Origin: Tyto alba
Lineage: Eukaryota; Chordata; Aves; Strigiformes; Tytonidae
Assembly (NCBI RefSeq): GCF_018691265.1
Contig: NW_024881313.1
Coordinates: forward strand, 33,163,518-33,227,517
Direction of reading: 5' to 3'
Length of the DNA: 64,000 nt
Under the pieces are notes generated by a model that worked only from the letters and a program-made list of their open reading frames with translations, was not told where the DNA came from and did no database searches. The position numbers and the translations under genes were made by a program. Every line of letters starts with the position of its first letter. Positions within the stretch are counted from its first letter, which is position 1. This document shows positions 1-14,048 of the stretch, in pieces.

Positions 1-2257
1 AACTGCAGTCTAGCCCTGCTTGGAGCAGGCCTGAGCAAGCCTACTGCAGCAGTATCTCCAACCTAAGCCTTTCTGTGACTGTCCTTCTGTGATGTCTCCA
101 CACAGCTTATGCTGTGTAGTGTGGTGTAGAGACTTCTCCCATTGCACCATGGACATGCTCATTGTTCCAAATGAGAAGGAAATAAATGGAGCACATTCCT
201 GATCCACATAATTTTAAAGATACCATCTGTACAATCATACTCATATATGATAGGTTATTTATTTACAATCCCATCTAGGTCTCCTCATGACCGAGTAAGC
301 ATCACACAAATGTATATTCCCCTTGAGATGTCACAGTTTGGCTCAGGCAATTAGATCATCATTACTGGAAATAGTAGTAAGCAATATTCTATCTGACATA
401 AGTAAATTCCAGGGAATGAAATACCTAGTTCCAAATTATAGTATCATCCATGTAGACTTTCTGATAGTCCTGAAAGACAGATAGATGGTCTAGCGAATGG
501 CTGTAATCATCATACAGTTTAACTCCTAAGACATGTTAAAACAGCAATATTTTCAGGAAAACCAACCTGCAGATGTGAATGGGACCTTCTGGTTGGATAG
601 GTTCAGTGAAATATGTCAGTAAAATTTCAGAGGATGTTTCCTTCAGATAGTCTTCACTTCCAAAAAGTAGTTTAACAAAAAAACTTAAACATGACCACAG
701 TTAACTGATTTACCATTAGTAATAATAAATTTGTCAAGCTCAGACTCCATGATTCCTAATTTGAAACAACTCTTTTTTGACACAGTTGGAATATCTTCCA
801 GGGTATGTAAAACACAAGACCAAGATATGTGTCAGTAAACAATGTTGAAAAGCTACATCTTGTTAAATGGAAAAGGCCAGAGTTCATTCTCTGCTTCAGA
901 GGCTAAACACCACAACTGCTCCTCAAAGCAGGGTGGTCATGTTTGCAGGGGTCATGGACCACCTGGTTCCCCAAACTGCTCCTCTGGTGTTCCTGGGAGA
1001 GCACTGACTGCCGTGAGACAAAGAAGTGCCGAGGAGCAACTAATGGGAGCAGTAAGGCCAGTGCTCAGGCCTCTCTCCAGCCCTGTGGTCAACTCATATA
1101 TTCATGTATGTGCTGCAACATGTAGGCTTTCAAATATGCCTGGGAGACACATTTTGCTGCCTTACAATACAAACATAGACTTCTGCAGTGCATAATCTTA
1201 TATGTAACAAGGTTTCATGTATTGTATACAAGTACAAAATGTGATTCGTGGCATTCTCAAAGCATTATCTGAATTTATCACCTAACAACTCTCACAACAA
1301 ATAATCCCAATTAGTTCTCAAAACAGGACCTCTGTATCATAGTAATTTTAAAGGATGGGAGTTTCTGGAAACACATGCTGTCTCTGAAAGAGAAAAACAA
1401 AAAGTTAATCCTGACATGATTTATTATCCCCTTCCTCTCATGCAATATTTCAGTTGTTCTTTGTGTTGTGGCCTGATCCTGTAGTCCTTTCTCTTCTAAA
1501 TTGGCCTGTTTTTAACAAAAGAAGGAAGGGCTGCAGGATTAGGTCCTGACCTCCAACCAGTATTCTCCTCAAAGCAAAACAATGCATTCTGCCTGCTCAG
1601 AATTGCCATGATAGTAGGTGGCATAGGGAAATGTAATATTTCTTTGATAAACAAGGTTAAATTGTATTGCTTCAGTTTTTCATTTGAAGAGAGCAGAGAA
1701 TTACCTTCTCCCAGTCTTATCAGGTTCAGAAAGTCACCCATGAATACAGCATTTGGGGATGGGGTGCAGAGTATCTGTGGAAAGATCCATACAGCCCATG
1801 CAGATGGGATTAATCTACTCATTCCCTAGATGTAATTGCAGTTTCACAGAAATTCTGCTAAAAATGCATTTATTTGGCAGTAAATAAGATGACTAATTGC
1901 AAAGGATAGCTGCACATAAATTTCAGACTGAAATTTTTGGCACATTTCTAATTGTCGTATAAAAGAAAATGACACACTCTCTCTACTCATTTTTCCTAAT
2001 TAAATGCAAAATATGACATTATTCCTACTACTCTTATCAGTGGAAATTAAGGCTATTTCAGTTTAACTATCAAATGCAGCATATGGTTCCCTGATTATTG
2101 GTATACTGCACAGCAGAAGTCCCGGGCAGATGATTTCAAGAGAGGATCTGACCATGCTTCCTACTGAGACCCACATAGATGCTCTCAATCCAGACCTGAT
2201 AGCAGTTCTGTACAGAGTGTTGTTGTTGTGTCCCTAAATTAATGACTACAGAAATAG

Positions 2258-2322
2258 GTTTGTTGGTTTTTTGTTGTTTTTTTTTTTTTTGTTTTGTTTT
2301 GTTTATTTGTTTTGTTTTTTTC
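2258..2322. repeat. T-rich (TTTTG)n simple repeat
   Basis: A run dominated by T with regularly spaced G, including several TTTTG units and a 15-base T core. This is ordinary low-complexity sequence with no sign of a retroposon body beside it. Confidence 0.85.
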
Positions 2323-3428
2323 CAAAGTTCTCTAAATAAATTGCCACATACATTTCAAACAAATTCTGTATGATAATCAAGGTGTTATATGCGTCACAAG
2401 TCAAAGGCTTGTCAACAATCTTTGCTTGCCTCTGACCTGTTTATAGCAAAAGGCTACTACAAACCCAAAGACACATAGGATATATCTGGCAGAAGAAGAA
2501 TTTACATCTTCTGTGTCCCAAGGCAATGGCAAAACTGACTCTCCATATAGGATTTCAAATACTGTAAAGAAGGCTAAGGGAAATTATGTAAAAATCCTTT
2601 GCTGCCAGCATTGACTAATGAAATAAAAAATTCCTTTAAAATAGCATACAATGTAAGATATTCTAGCATATGTAACATTAAAGAAAACCAACCCAATTAC
2701 AGCAGCACAGTGCAAGTCTAGCACAGAACAGACATGTTTTCATAGTACAGTGGGAATTTATTGTTGCTGCCTTTATCTGTACACAAAAGAACTCTGTCAT
2801 TCTGTCCACATAATAGGATGCAAAATATGCCATTTTATTAATTGCTTAACATCTATCAAACAGGACAATATTCCCCATGTGGGAAAACATGTTAAGAGAA
2901 AACAAAAAAATCAAAACAAACTACAATTTCAAGTGCAACATTTCTCAGCACGGGCCATAATAGAAATTCAGTAAAAATGCAGTTGGTTGAACATCGTCAC
3001 TTGCTCTGACTGTGAGCCCTTCTTTATGCATGGGGATTTTGAAATCTAATGAGTATGCACAGGGCATTCGCACTGATTCACCACCACAGAGAAGAGACTT
3101 GGCTGGGATTTTATCCAGTAAACAGCTAAGAAAATAGCAAAATGCAGGTATGGGAGAAGCTCTGCTCTGCTCCAGGATTCCACTATCCCTTCGTAACAGA
3201 GCTACCTCATATGACTGCAGCTATTTTCCCTGCCTTGCTGCACATAAACCCTCCCTAAAGCATGCTTCTCACACTTTTCCATTAGGAAGTTTTCCCAGAC
3301 TCAAGGAAAATATGCTGCAAGAAAAGGCTGCTCTTCACAAATCTCATACACTGCTCCTCTGCTCTGCACAGGAGACTCAAACATGTGGATACCATGGCCA
3401 AAAAAGACAGAGAACATCATTCTGCACC

Positions 3429-3450
3429 TTTTTTTTTTTTTTTTTTTTTT
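3429..3450. repeat. Poly(T) tract, 22 bases
   Basis: Uninterrupted T run. On the - strand it would be a poly(A) tail, but the flanking DNA shows no tRNA-like box A/B and no poly(A) signal at the right distance, so it is listed only as a homopolymer. Confidence 0.9.
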
Positions 3451-6380
3451 GATAACTGAGCATTGCTAACACTTCAGTAATCAAAGACCATGAGTCAGAC
3501 TCATACATACACCAAATTATGAGATTATTTGAAAAGCCATGAATATTTTCAAACAGAAAACCTAAATTGTATCATTAGCTTTCTGGATTTGATCTTTCCG
3601 ACACATTCATTTCAAGGGCTTTTTTGTTTGCTTATTTGATTGCTTTAAGTTGAGGTCTGCATGTAGCCATTTACCTCTGATGTAGGGACAGTAAGAGAAA
3701 TGCCAAATATTGTGAGAACTGTGATAAAAACTGTAGTTTACAACCCAGCTAAGCCTCCCCATCCACCCAGGTTTTGCCAGAGGAAGCCAGGTAAGACCCA
3801 CATCTGCTGCTCTCCAAATCTCACTTGAAACCTGCAGAGACACTGGTGGCTATAGAGCATCCTTGATAGTGGGAGAAAAGGCTGTAGTATTTGTAGTAGC
3901 TCTGTGTGGCCAGGATTTTAATGAGATGGGTCAGGAACACAAACAACAGGGATTTGATGAGAAAGAGGCCGCATGGGGACTGGTGAGAATACCACCTTTT
4001 ACTGTTTTTCCATCTTCATGAACACATCTCTGCCTAGCAATGAACTGGGCTGTTGACTCATCAGTGCCAAAGACAAAATTTAGGATCATGAGATCCATGT
4101 ACTGAGCACAGTTACAGTGACAATCCTGAGATATTGCCTACCCCTGGAAATTTTAAAGTCAAAACCAGTTTCTTCAGCTCAGAGATGATACTCATCTCCT
4201 TTCATTTTGTCACTTAAGGAGTGTCAGCACTGATAGGACTGCAGGACACAAACCTTAGATGTTATTTAAATATATCAATTCAGGGGAAAACATCAGCAAG
4301 ATATGGCTACAATATGAGCAGCTCTATCAGCCAGAAATATTTCATATCTAAACCTCAAATTCTCTAGGGAAATTTTCAGACTCAAAGAAACAGCAAACAC
4401 TGTATAATTCATCTTCATAATCTTGATGTGTGATTTTTATCACTGACATACTACTGTACTCCTGGCTTTTACTGAAGTCTGATTCCTGTTAAAGGTGTCC
4501 ATTTGGTCTTGTTGAGATATAATGCAATAAAATCACCTTTTCCCATTTATTTCTTCTGGAGTCAGTAAAGGACTCAGTGGCATTCTCCTGGTGGGAAGCT
4601 AAAAGCTAGACCTTACACTTGTTTCAGCAGTGTAAAACTATTACAATATGTCACTGATTTCAGTGACATAATATGTTGTTACATCTAGAGAAATCTGTAT
4701 TTGGTGGTGCAAGCCTTCTCCACATATATCTGGAAACAGGAAAAGCGTTTTGAAAAAATACACCTGTGCATTTGCCCCTTTTTATGCTCTCCTACAGCTA
4801 TCTGCTACTGACCACTCTCTGAAACAAGGCACTAGATTAGATGGATCCTCTGTTTGCACTCCTAAGGTCATTCGTATGGTTTTTTGTAGACCAAAAATCT
4901 CCAGAAGTGCACCTAGCCGACTCATTTAGCCTGTAGAGTTACACCTCAGAATCCATTTCTTTAATTACATAAAATATTTGGATCCTCTTGTTTAAGTGGA
5001 GATTGTAAATAATGCACTGTTTAATACATTTTTAAAATCACCTGGTATTGACCAAACCATTTAATCTAACTTGGTTAATTTGGAATCAATATTATAATTA
5101 ATTCTCTACTTCATCTGTCTTTTGAAGCAGTGGAACAAAACAACTCGTATCAGTTCAGCCTTGTAGGACTGTTTGAAACACTGGGGTTGTATTCCTGCTT
5201 CCCCCTGATAAGTAAGATTAATCAGCAGAAGGCTTCCTTGCTTTTAGGAATGCTTCATAAAAGCAACTCATGCCAAAAGAAAAAAAGTTTCACAACTTCA
5301 TTCATAAGATCTAGCATCTTATTTGATTTTTAAATCATTAGTCAGGCCGAACCACACTAGCTTCACTTTAGGTAAATCATAAGTGCTTGTCCTCCTTGAG
5401 TTCCTGTGAAATGCTGAAGTACTCCTGGGCTCACTTTGCTTGAAGGAGGCTCAAGGTACTGAGACAAAGGAAAAAAATAACAGTCCCATTGGCTGCAATG
5501 AAGGAAGAGTCCAACTTGCCACACTCCTCTAGTGCCACCCAGTACAGCTTCTGGGTCTCCAGTTAGTGTTACAACCACCAGACACAGCCTCCCTCACCCT
5601 TACAGAGAAAAAAACCTCTCGGATTTATAATACAGTGCATATTTTACATGCCAGCAAGGGCAACAAGCCTACTAAAAAAGAAGGTTGTCACCAACCCTGT
5701 CACTCTCTTGTCTGCTAATGACCCAAAAGCTGAAGGATCATCAGGAATCATGCTCACACTTAATAGGTTTTCCTAATTACCGGTCAACCAGACATATGAC
5801 CAGAGTAGCTGTGGCCAACAGCTCCCAAACACAGCCCACATTGCAAAAAGACCAACTGCTGCAGAGGTTAATTCTCTCTCCTGCAGCGGAGGGATACTCT
5901 GCAAAACTTCAATTCCTTATAATGTCCAATCCAAACATGCTACAGATCATTATTTTTTAAAACCTTTCCAAAGAAGCATTTCTGCTGTCTGTCTCTCTCT
6001 TATCAGAATAGCGTTCCTATCCCATGGGACTTGTGCTGTGAAATGGGAATTGGGACAGGCTGGAGAAGTCTGTTTTCTACTTCTACCCTGAGAGCAGTGT
6101 TGGATCGTCTGGTGCTCAGCCGGGTCCCTTGGTTTGGTGCAGTGCCAGGCAACGTTGTAAGTGTAGATCAGTGACGAGTAAAGGAGCCAGAAGGCTGTAA
6201 ATAAAATAGTTAGAAAACATATGCCCCCATGGAGATATCAGAAGGATTTAACGATTTAAAACTTCCTTTCCAGAGTCTTCCAATTCCCATGACTCTTATT
6301 TAGTTTAATAAGAGCTGTGAGCATGCAGATTAGTCACCAGTATTGGCAAACTCTTGATACTTCCCTAGTGCCATGTGATT

Positions 6381-6420
6381 AATAAAAAAATCTTCTTTAT
6401 AGAAAAAAAAAAAAAAAAAA
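6381..6420 (+). repeat. AATAAA followed by an 18-base poly(A) tract
   Basis: AATAAA lies at 6381-6386, and an uninterrupted A run at 6403-6420 starts 16 bases after it. This is the arrangement left by reverse transcription of a polyadenylated RNA. Against this, no recognisable coding frame lies upstream and no clear target-site duplication was found: the flank GCTTTTATGG has only a partial match near 5.24 kb. It could be a short retroposed transcript end or coincidence. Confidence 0.4.
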
Positions 6421-7130
6421 GCTTTTATGGTTCAGGGGAAGTTTGTTAACGTGATTTCAATGATCCCTTAGAGATTCAGAAAACCAAAAGATAATTCAAA
6501 CAACATAACAGTTTAATTTTCCTGTTTTCTAGGGCAATCATTAATTTCTTGAGAACTCAAATCATGACTTATAAACCCCTGAGGTCAACATCTCTGCAAT
6601 GATTAAAACCCCTTTGTTGCTTTAGCTGAGCAGCACAGTAAATATGTATTGGTACCTGAAGGCATCTACCAGTGAATGGTGCCCCGGCAGCTGGACTTTC
6701 TTCATTGGGGCAAAAAAATATATTAAAAAGAAACCTTGCATGCAACAATATCAGTTCCCAGCAGCGTTACTGTAATCCACCAGTGTGCTGAATGTGGTGC
6801 AAGGGACAATGTTCAACCCATCTCTCACTATGAGGCTCTCTGATCCCTGCTCTGCTTGCCGACCCAGCAGCCGGACTTCCCAGGGGCCCTCTGGAAATTG
6901 TAATGCGCTGCCCGTAAGCGCAAGTAGGGCAAGCGAAAAAACAAGCATGCATCTGAATGACTTGCAGATTTCAGAGGCTTCGTCCTTAACGTTGTGCTCC
7001 TGGCAAAGTCACACTCTCTTAAAAAGACCAGCATGGGTAACAAAATCACAACAGATTCATGATTAATACAGTTTGCCTCATTGCCCTTTACTGTATCTCC
7101 AGTGACAACAGCCAAATGCAGGGCTGGCAT

Positions 7131-10100
7131 TGGGGAGTGACTCTGATCTCAGACTATATTAAGAAACAAACTGCCCCTTTCCCTGAAATTCGTACTTGTG
7201 TGGCTCAAACCCCTTTGTAATAATTTCCATCCTCCCATAACAGATGCCCCTGTAACACATTTGCTCCTGCAGGTTTACTGATTAAAATAGCTCAAAGAAG
7301 AGTCTATGTGACTTCGCTTTTAATCATTTATTTTAACAAGAAAGAAAACCAAACCAAAACAAAAAACCCGATACTTTGTTTATCTGCCTCACTGGATAAC
7401 AATTTTTGGCAAATGCTGCTACCCAGCTGAATTTAACAGCGTACTAAGTTGTTGCAATACTGACAAATACAGAGCACACTTGTTATAACTGTGTTAAAAA
7501 CAATGACAACAAGAACCCAAGCTCTTCTCTGAGGATTACTGGCAATCTTATGCCCTTTTCACAGCTGAGATCCCCAGAGAAATTGCCCTGTGCCTTTTCC
7601 AGTTTAAAATTTTAAGATGAGCTGCAGCAGGCAGCAAAAGCAGTAGTCAAATGCTGTTCTTCCCACGCCAGCCCTACTAACTTCAAAGAAGATGCACAGG
7701 AAACAAAGAACAATTAAGCCCAGTTTTCAAAATATGCCATCTCAATACAGAGCATCACTGCTAAATTTTATCCAGTAACTAATTTATAACCTCAGATACA
7801 GAAATCCTGAGATAATTATGATAAGCAAACTGGGGACAGAACGGCATCCCAAATATCACATTTGATTATTAACCTTTCTGAGACCAAAAGGGATCGAATT
7901 CAAAGCTAAAACCAACTGAAAGATAAGAATATTAGTCAATACTCCTCTTTGAGCAATATTCTTAATTTAGTTTCCATGTTAGTAGGAATGTCAAGTAGAG
8001 GTAAGCCTGAATATACATAAGTTATGTCATAATAGTGATTTGGTATATGAAAAATTTCTATGCTCAAAGTGCAAAAACCAGAGCCTTGTTCCTTCCTAAT
8101 GTATAACCATGCAAACCTCCCTGGGGTCATTTTTGGACATCTGGTCCTTCTTGTTCGCTTTTTGAATTAGGTATGACATTCTTGTCACACCAGATTCTTC
8201 TCTTTGGCCCTTCTGCACTACGTGTGCTGATAAAATATAGGGGCTTGTGAGCTCCTCTGAGGCAACAAACTCAGTATTTGTATACCCAGGAGCAACTATA
8301 ATGTATCTGGACAGAGAAATAGCATATGCTATGTCTTGTGATAAGAAAGCATCTAGCAACTTGCAAAAGGTAACATAATATTCATCCTCCCATTAAAAAG
8401 GGCAGAGTAAGTTAACAGGCATATATTTTCATGCTTTAGCTTCCAAAACTCATCTAGGGAAAAAACCACTGTGGCAGAAGGTCCATTTAAGAAATATTTC
8501 TAACACTTTGGTGCTAATCAAAAATTTTGGAAAAAAGGGTGTTGAACCTGACATGATTTAGTCGCTGAAACCAACACTTCTGCTGGGAATGTGCTAATTT
8601 TGATTAAATGATTAGAAAAGGTGTTTTATGTTTAGAATGGCCTTAACATGGGAGAGACCTTGGGCAATAACAATAAGAAGATAAAATATAATCTGGTGAC
8701 TGACAACTCAGAAGTAAGTCAGAAAAATTTACGAGTTTCAGAGCTGAGAGGTGAACTTGGCCACTCATGTCCCAAGTGAGTGGCTTTTTTCTCCACATGG
8801 CCAATCTGTTTTTCTAGCCCAATTAATATTTAATTGTTTATGCAGCTGCAACAAGAAAGATGGAAAGAAAACCAGCCCAGAGCAGCTAACTGCTGAATGG
8901 TTAGCACATTCCTTGGAGAGGTGGGAGAATGGCAAATACCCTCATTCCTCTGCAGTTTGCTCTTCTAAGCTGTTTTTTTTAGCAAGAACTTACTCAGTTC
9001 TTGTGTTTTCACCCCTACAAAACAGGAAAAAAAAAGAGCATATCTTAAAAAAAAAAAACCCAAAACCAAAAAACCTCAAACAAACCACAAAACTGAGCAT
9101 TTTTGTTAGACGGAAATATTTCTCCACACACATAAACACAAATAAAATGTGTAGTTCAACTTTGGTCTGTCTATGGACAGTCTGAGTTGGTGAGACTCTC
9201 CCCATTTCTGCTTTTCAGGAAAAGATCTAGTTATTCCCTCCCTTTTGAAGACATCTCACAGCAGGGTCTGCATCAGTAGCATTTACACCCAGACCCAACT
9301 TGGTTTGGCACCAACACACTTTTCGCTCCAAAGACTGCAACCCAAGGTTAGAAGAAGTAATCAGATTGGTCAAAGATTATCAACTCTTAAGAAATTAAAC
9401 AAGCATAAAGACTGAATGAAAAAATGAAAGTTTTAATAAAAAGAGAAGAATCCATTAGGAATTCCAGCTTACCTAAGCCTTGTATGGAAGTCACTCCTAC
9501 CCCATACCCTTTGAGTTGGGGCAGCTGTTTTCTCCTCTCCTTTTCACTTCCTCTCACCTGCCCTTTTGAAACACTGCTCAAGGTCACTTTCATTGTCTGT
9601 GTTTTATCAGCCTGGTTAAACCTCTTCTGCAGAGTGTCAGAGGTGCACATCAAAGCAGATGGCCCTATGTTGTCTGATATCCCTTGAAACATCAACCAGG
9701 AGGTGTGATACTACCAGCTAACACAGTCCTCCCTCCCTCCCTTCCATTCCTGGTTATTGAGTATTTAATTTGCTAATAAAAAATATGTGCCCTGATGAAA
9801 TCACTGCAGTAGCTAGTCAACACATTGCATGCATTACTTATCACAAATGTTCTTCCTGCCATTCTCATCTGCCAATGAACCACAAGCCAAAATGGCACAG
9901 GTGTGGATAATATATGACTTTCAGAAGTTGTTTGATATACTGAAGTTACAAAGGGAACTGTGGGAGTTGAATGATTCCTGAATCTACCACTGCTAAATAC
10001 CAGCTGCACATTGCTAAATCAGCCGTTTCAGCAATGGGGCACTTTCAGATGAAGTAAACAGTGGTATTTCTGCAAGAAATGTGAGCTATGTGGGGAGCTT

Positions 10101-13100
10101 TTACACTGCAGAAATTAGACACTGATCTGTGCAGAGTCTAAATCTGTACCACGTAATGAAAAAATGTCTTATCTTCTGGCACTGCAATAGTCAATGTACA
10201 ATGGCAACACTTATTGACCTATCCATAGCTGTGACACAATGGCAATTTGGTTCCAGAAAAAATGCATGTGATTGACCCTACTTCATTAGTCTGGAGATTA
10301 TTTTACAAACTGAGAGCAAAGTGCTGTGGTTTAACAGATGAACTACAATAGCTGACTCATTTAATCTTATTTCAACTCCGACAAACCCAGTTACCTTTCA
10401 GAGATAATATATTAATGAAACAGCCTCCATACAAGTATCAGTCCAAGATTAAAGAAAGTAAGTGTCTGTTCTCTGGATTTGTATTTCAAATAGATCTCCA
10501 TCTGCTTAACTTTATTGATTCAAGCAGTAGGTATATGATTAGACAAATACATAGATGTAGTGTTTCAACTGATCTACATTCATGACACCACACAAAAGCA
10601 TTCAAACAGCATTTTAGCTTTAATCTCAGATACCTGACTCTGCAATAAATTCTTTTTCTAACCTAGAACATCAGTTTACAAAGCTGCAGCTGGAATAATG
10701 ATATGGAAGACTGCAGGACATCCTTGCTAACAAAAGACATCCTAAATACCTTTTAATTGTAGGCTGTGATAGAACAATAAATAAGTCAGCTTTTCCTGCA
10801 CTTTTATGTGGTGCAGGCACAGAAAAACACTTGTGTGGCCTCAGTGAAGCACTGAAACTGCAAAGCAGCCTTGACATTTACTTGCATGGACCACGACTCG
10901 ATTCCAGACAGGCAGGAGTAAAGCGGACCTAGAGCCAGCAAAAACTTGAGGGGCAGAACACTGTATTAATGACAGCAACAACAAAAAAAGAGTTTCTGAC
11001 AAAACATTTGATTAATAGAAAGTTGATTTCTTTTTCCTTCTGATGTTTCCAAAATGAGTCTGCTCTTGTCTCTTTTCAAAGGTATACTAGCTACAAACCA
11101 AGACAGGCAACAATATTTTTAATTTGGTTCAAAGCTATTAACTTTTTCTCAGCCCTTTGGGAAGAACCATTTTTCATTTTTGCTTTGGAACTGCTGTAGA
11201 AAGAAAAAAATGTTCCTTTGCACTGCACTGTGGATGTGACAGTATGGGGAATGGAAAGGAGCAGGGGCAGATCCATGGTCCTGTGGCCTTCCCACACCCT
11301 GCAGATGAATCTGGACAGCATGGGGAAAGAAAAGAGCACGCAGTTCACAGTGGAAGAAAAAACACTAATGTGCTATTTTCAAAACACCAAAAGGAAATTA
11401 GGCTACTTTTGAAGTTGCCTAATTCCCCTAGGCAATGTGATAATCCCAGCTAGACTAGAAGAAGGAGACAGCACATCAAGAAAACTGCTGCCCCTTCTGG
11501 CTCTCAGCTGGGGTAGCTCAGCATCTCCACAGAAGTCAGAGCTATTTGTACCCATTGAGATTCTGGTCCAATATTATTAACTTCAGTTTAAAATGTTCAT
11601 TTTTTACCATTATCTATATTTTAAAGGAAAGGAAAATCTAGGTCAGACCATGCAGTTTATATGCAGTAGCCTGGTTGTACAAAATCCACTACGAGACATG
11701 ATCTGAATTAGGACACCTGTCATTCACCCCGACTTGTCATTGATCACACCTCTTTTAGAGACTTAAAACAGCTGAGAGGAACAGTTTATGCTGAACAGAC
11801 TTCCAGAAACGTCCAGTGGCAAAACCCAGCATCAGTCCGTTCAGGGCTCTGACTCCTGCAGGGAGTGGGAGGAGGAAGAGAACCAGCTGGCACAGACTAG
11901 GGAAGCACTGTTACTGCAAGGGCTACTTGCTATCACCTACCTTCTCCTTAGGATTTGTGAAGATGCATATCATTTCTGCCTTCTGCATTCATTCAGCAGA
12001 GCTTGCTAGGTTGTCCTGCTGTGCCCTTTATTTTCTAACCGATGGTTCAAGCACATGATTAGCCTCCAGGTTATCTGAGTCAAAGTAACAGGCAAATTAG
12101 AAGCCTAGAGGAATTAGGAGCAAACAAGGCACCTGGAAATGATCACTGGAATATATGCAAGCTTGTCTCAGACCCTTACCCTCCTTCTTCTGTTTCAATA
12201 GCCAGGAGGAGATCGTTCTACTCTTTTCTTAAGAAGCTGAGGGATTTAATCTTACCTAACTTCTTGAATCAGAAGCGTGTAAAGCTTGCTCAGGGTCTGT
12301 TGTTTTTTGTAGCTTCAATTTTACACTCCTGTCATACATCTTTCTTATCTGCTTGCTCATATTTTTTTTTTTAATTTTCTTTCTTAATTATTTTTATTAT
12401 TTTTTCTTTCAAAGAGAATATGTTTGCTGGAGAGAAGTTCAGCCTCTGATTAATTCAGCAGTTAAGTTTCCTTTTGTTTTTTGTATGAATTTTAAGATGT
12501 AATTTTAAGGATAGTCTTGAATCAATGATGTTATCAGGATTGGTTTTTATTCTAACACAAGCAGTAGCCCATTTTTGATTTTCAGTACAGAATCACCAGT
12601 CATTTCGATACAGTTCAGCTTTAATAGACTGAATCATTGGCTGCTTTTGTCTCTTACATGAAAGAAGAATCAGCCTCAGTAATCAGAGCTAAATCTCAAC
12701 ACTAGGAGGAAAAAAAAAAAGACCACTCTACTTCCTGATGCCAAAAAACACACATGCCCCCTGAATAAAGAGAGCACTGTTAAAATCCCTCTAGCCAATG
12801 CCTAATAACCAAAGATCTATTAATCTGGTTAGATATTTTACCAGCTCTTTGATAATGATCATCAGAAGAAAGGCATACTTGACCCTATTATATTATCATG
12901 GGATTGTCCCTAAATTGTCCATAGAAAAAATTCACCTGGTAGTTTCAGTCATTTTGCATTCTCTACCTTTTACCATCTAAAAATGTTCAGGTACAGATTC
13001 TCCCATGAGACAAAGGACATTTTTTCATCTGATCCTATAAACTCCCTTTTCTGATTACTGTAAGTTATTAAAAAACTGCAGGTTTGCCTTGCTCTCAAAT

Positions 13101-13583
13101 CCATCCTTTTCCACACTCAGATTAAAAGTTTTACCTATTAACAACAGTTCTGCTGCATTTCAATTACATCAGCATTATGAGACACACTTCCACATGACAA
13201 ACAGGTGTGTCCATTTGCATGTATCATCCTGCTGCAAAATACTCTGTAGCAGAGAAAGGTTCATGACCTTATTTCTCAAATACATTTCTAAGTATCATCC
13301 TATTACAACACTCCTAAGTTCAGCAACAGGGCACAGGAAAGGACAGGAACCCCAGCCCAGTGCTGGAGAGAAAGCACCATCTGATCACTGGGATGTCTCT
13401 TTCTTAATGAAGGTCAGTATTCTCTGAAGCGTGGGACACTAATTTCTGAAATCATTGCTACACACAGCATTCACGAAAAGAAGATAAATGAAAGCAGCCA
13501 GTTTCAAAAAAATAATGGTTACAGCTCAGTGTTAGTCAAAGGGGCAATGTTATCAGTGGTCCCCACTATAAAAAAAATATGTT
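7131..13583. other. AT-rich noncoding DNA
   Basis: No gene is supported. The stretch contains A runs near 9.05 kb and 12.71 kb and a T-rich patch near 12.36-12.41 kb. The longest frame (about 144 codons, + strand, 8751-9185) runs into the A-rich tract and has a random-looking composition. A - strand frame at 8096-8359 is discussed under findings. Confidence 0.55.
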
Positions 13584-14048
13584 GACAGGGTGGAGAGGGT
13601 CCAGAGGAGGGCCAGCCACAGGATGATCAAAACAGTGGGAAGCCTGCCATGTGAGGAAAGGATGAGAGAACTGGGTTTGTTCAGCCTTGAGAAGAGTCAG
13701 TCGGCTTAGGGGAGACCTTACCACCATGTTCCAGTATTTAAGGGGTGGCTATAAAGCAGACGGAGACTCCCTTTTTACAAGGGGTCACATGGAAAAGACA
13801 AGGGGTAACAGATACAAGTTTCTCCTGGGGACATTCCAACTGGACACAAGAGGAAAGTTTTTCACAATGAGAACAAGCAGCCACTGGAATAATCTCTCCA
13901 GGGAAGTGGTAGATTCTCCAACACTGGACACTTGTAAGATTCAGCTGAACAGGGTTTGGGGCTGTCCTGTCTAGACTGTGCTTTTGCCAAGAAAGTTGCA
14001 CCAGATGATCCTTGAGGTCCCTTCTAACATGGTATTCTATGATGATGA
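13584..14048 (+). mobile_element. CR1 LINE, 3' end fragment
   Basis: This is a 5'-truncated CR1 retrotransposon: the end of the ORF2 region and the 3' UTR. Landmarks in order are GGTCCAGAGGAGGGCCA, GAGGAAAGGATGAGAGAACT, TTGTTCAGCCTTGAGAAGAG, GGGAGACCTTA, TTTTTCACAATGAGAACA, GATGATCCTTGAGGTCCCTT and the terminal TTCTATGATGATGA, a variant of the CR1 3' octamer repeat. CR1 copies end in this octamer repeat and not in poly(A), and they are almost always 5'-truncated as here. The open frame of 95 codons inside it (13687-13974) lies in the noncoding 3' part and is not a gene. The wording resembles avian CR1-J/Y-type subfamilies, but the subfamily was not determined. Confidence 0.95.

Larger units (their letters stand above)
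1..6800. other. AT-rich noncoding DNA
   Basis: No convincing coding exon is seen here. Open frames are short, rich in Ser, Cys and His, and lack splice or poly(A) context. The segment holds a T/G-rich stretch near 2.26-2.32 kb, a 22-base T run at 3429-3450 and an 18-base A run at 6403-6420, listed separately. Intergenic or intronic sequence is the simplest reading. Confidence 0.6.

Noticed and set aside
8751..9185. A 144-codon + strand frame
   Set aside because: It runs through an A-rich tract as a lysine-rich stretch, the - strand is also open, and the composition looks random.
13687..14001. Open frames of 95 (+) and 87 (-) codons
   Set aside because: Both lie inside the noncoding 3' part of the CR1 element.
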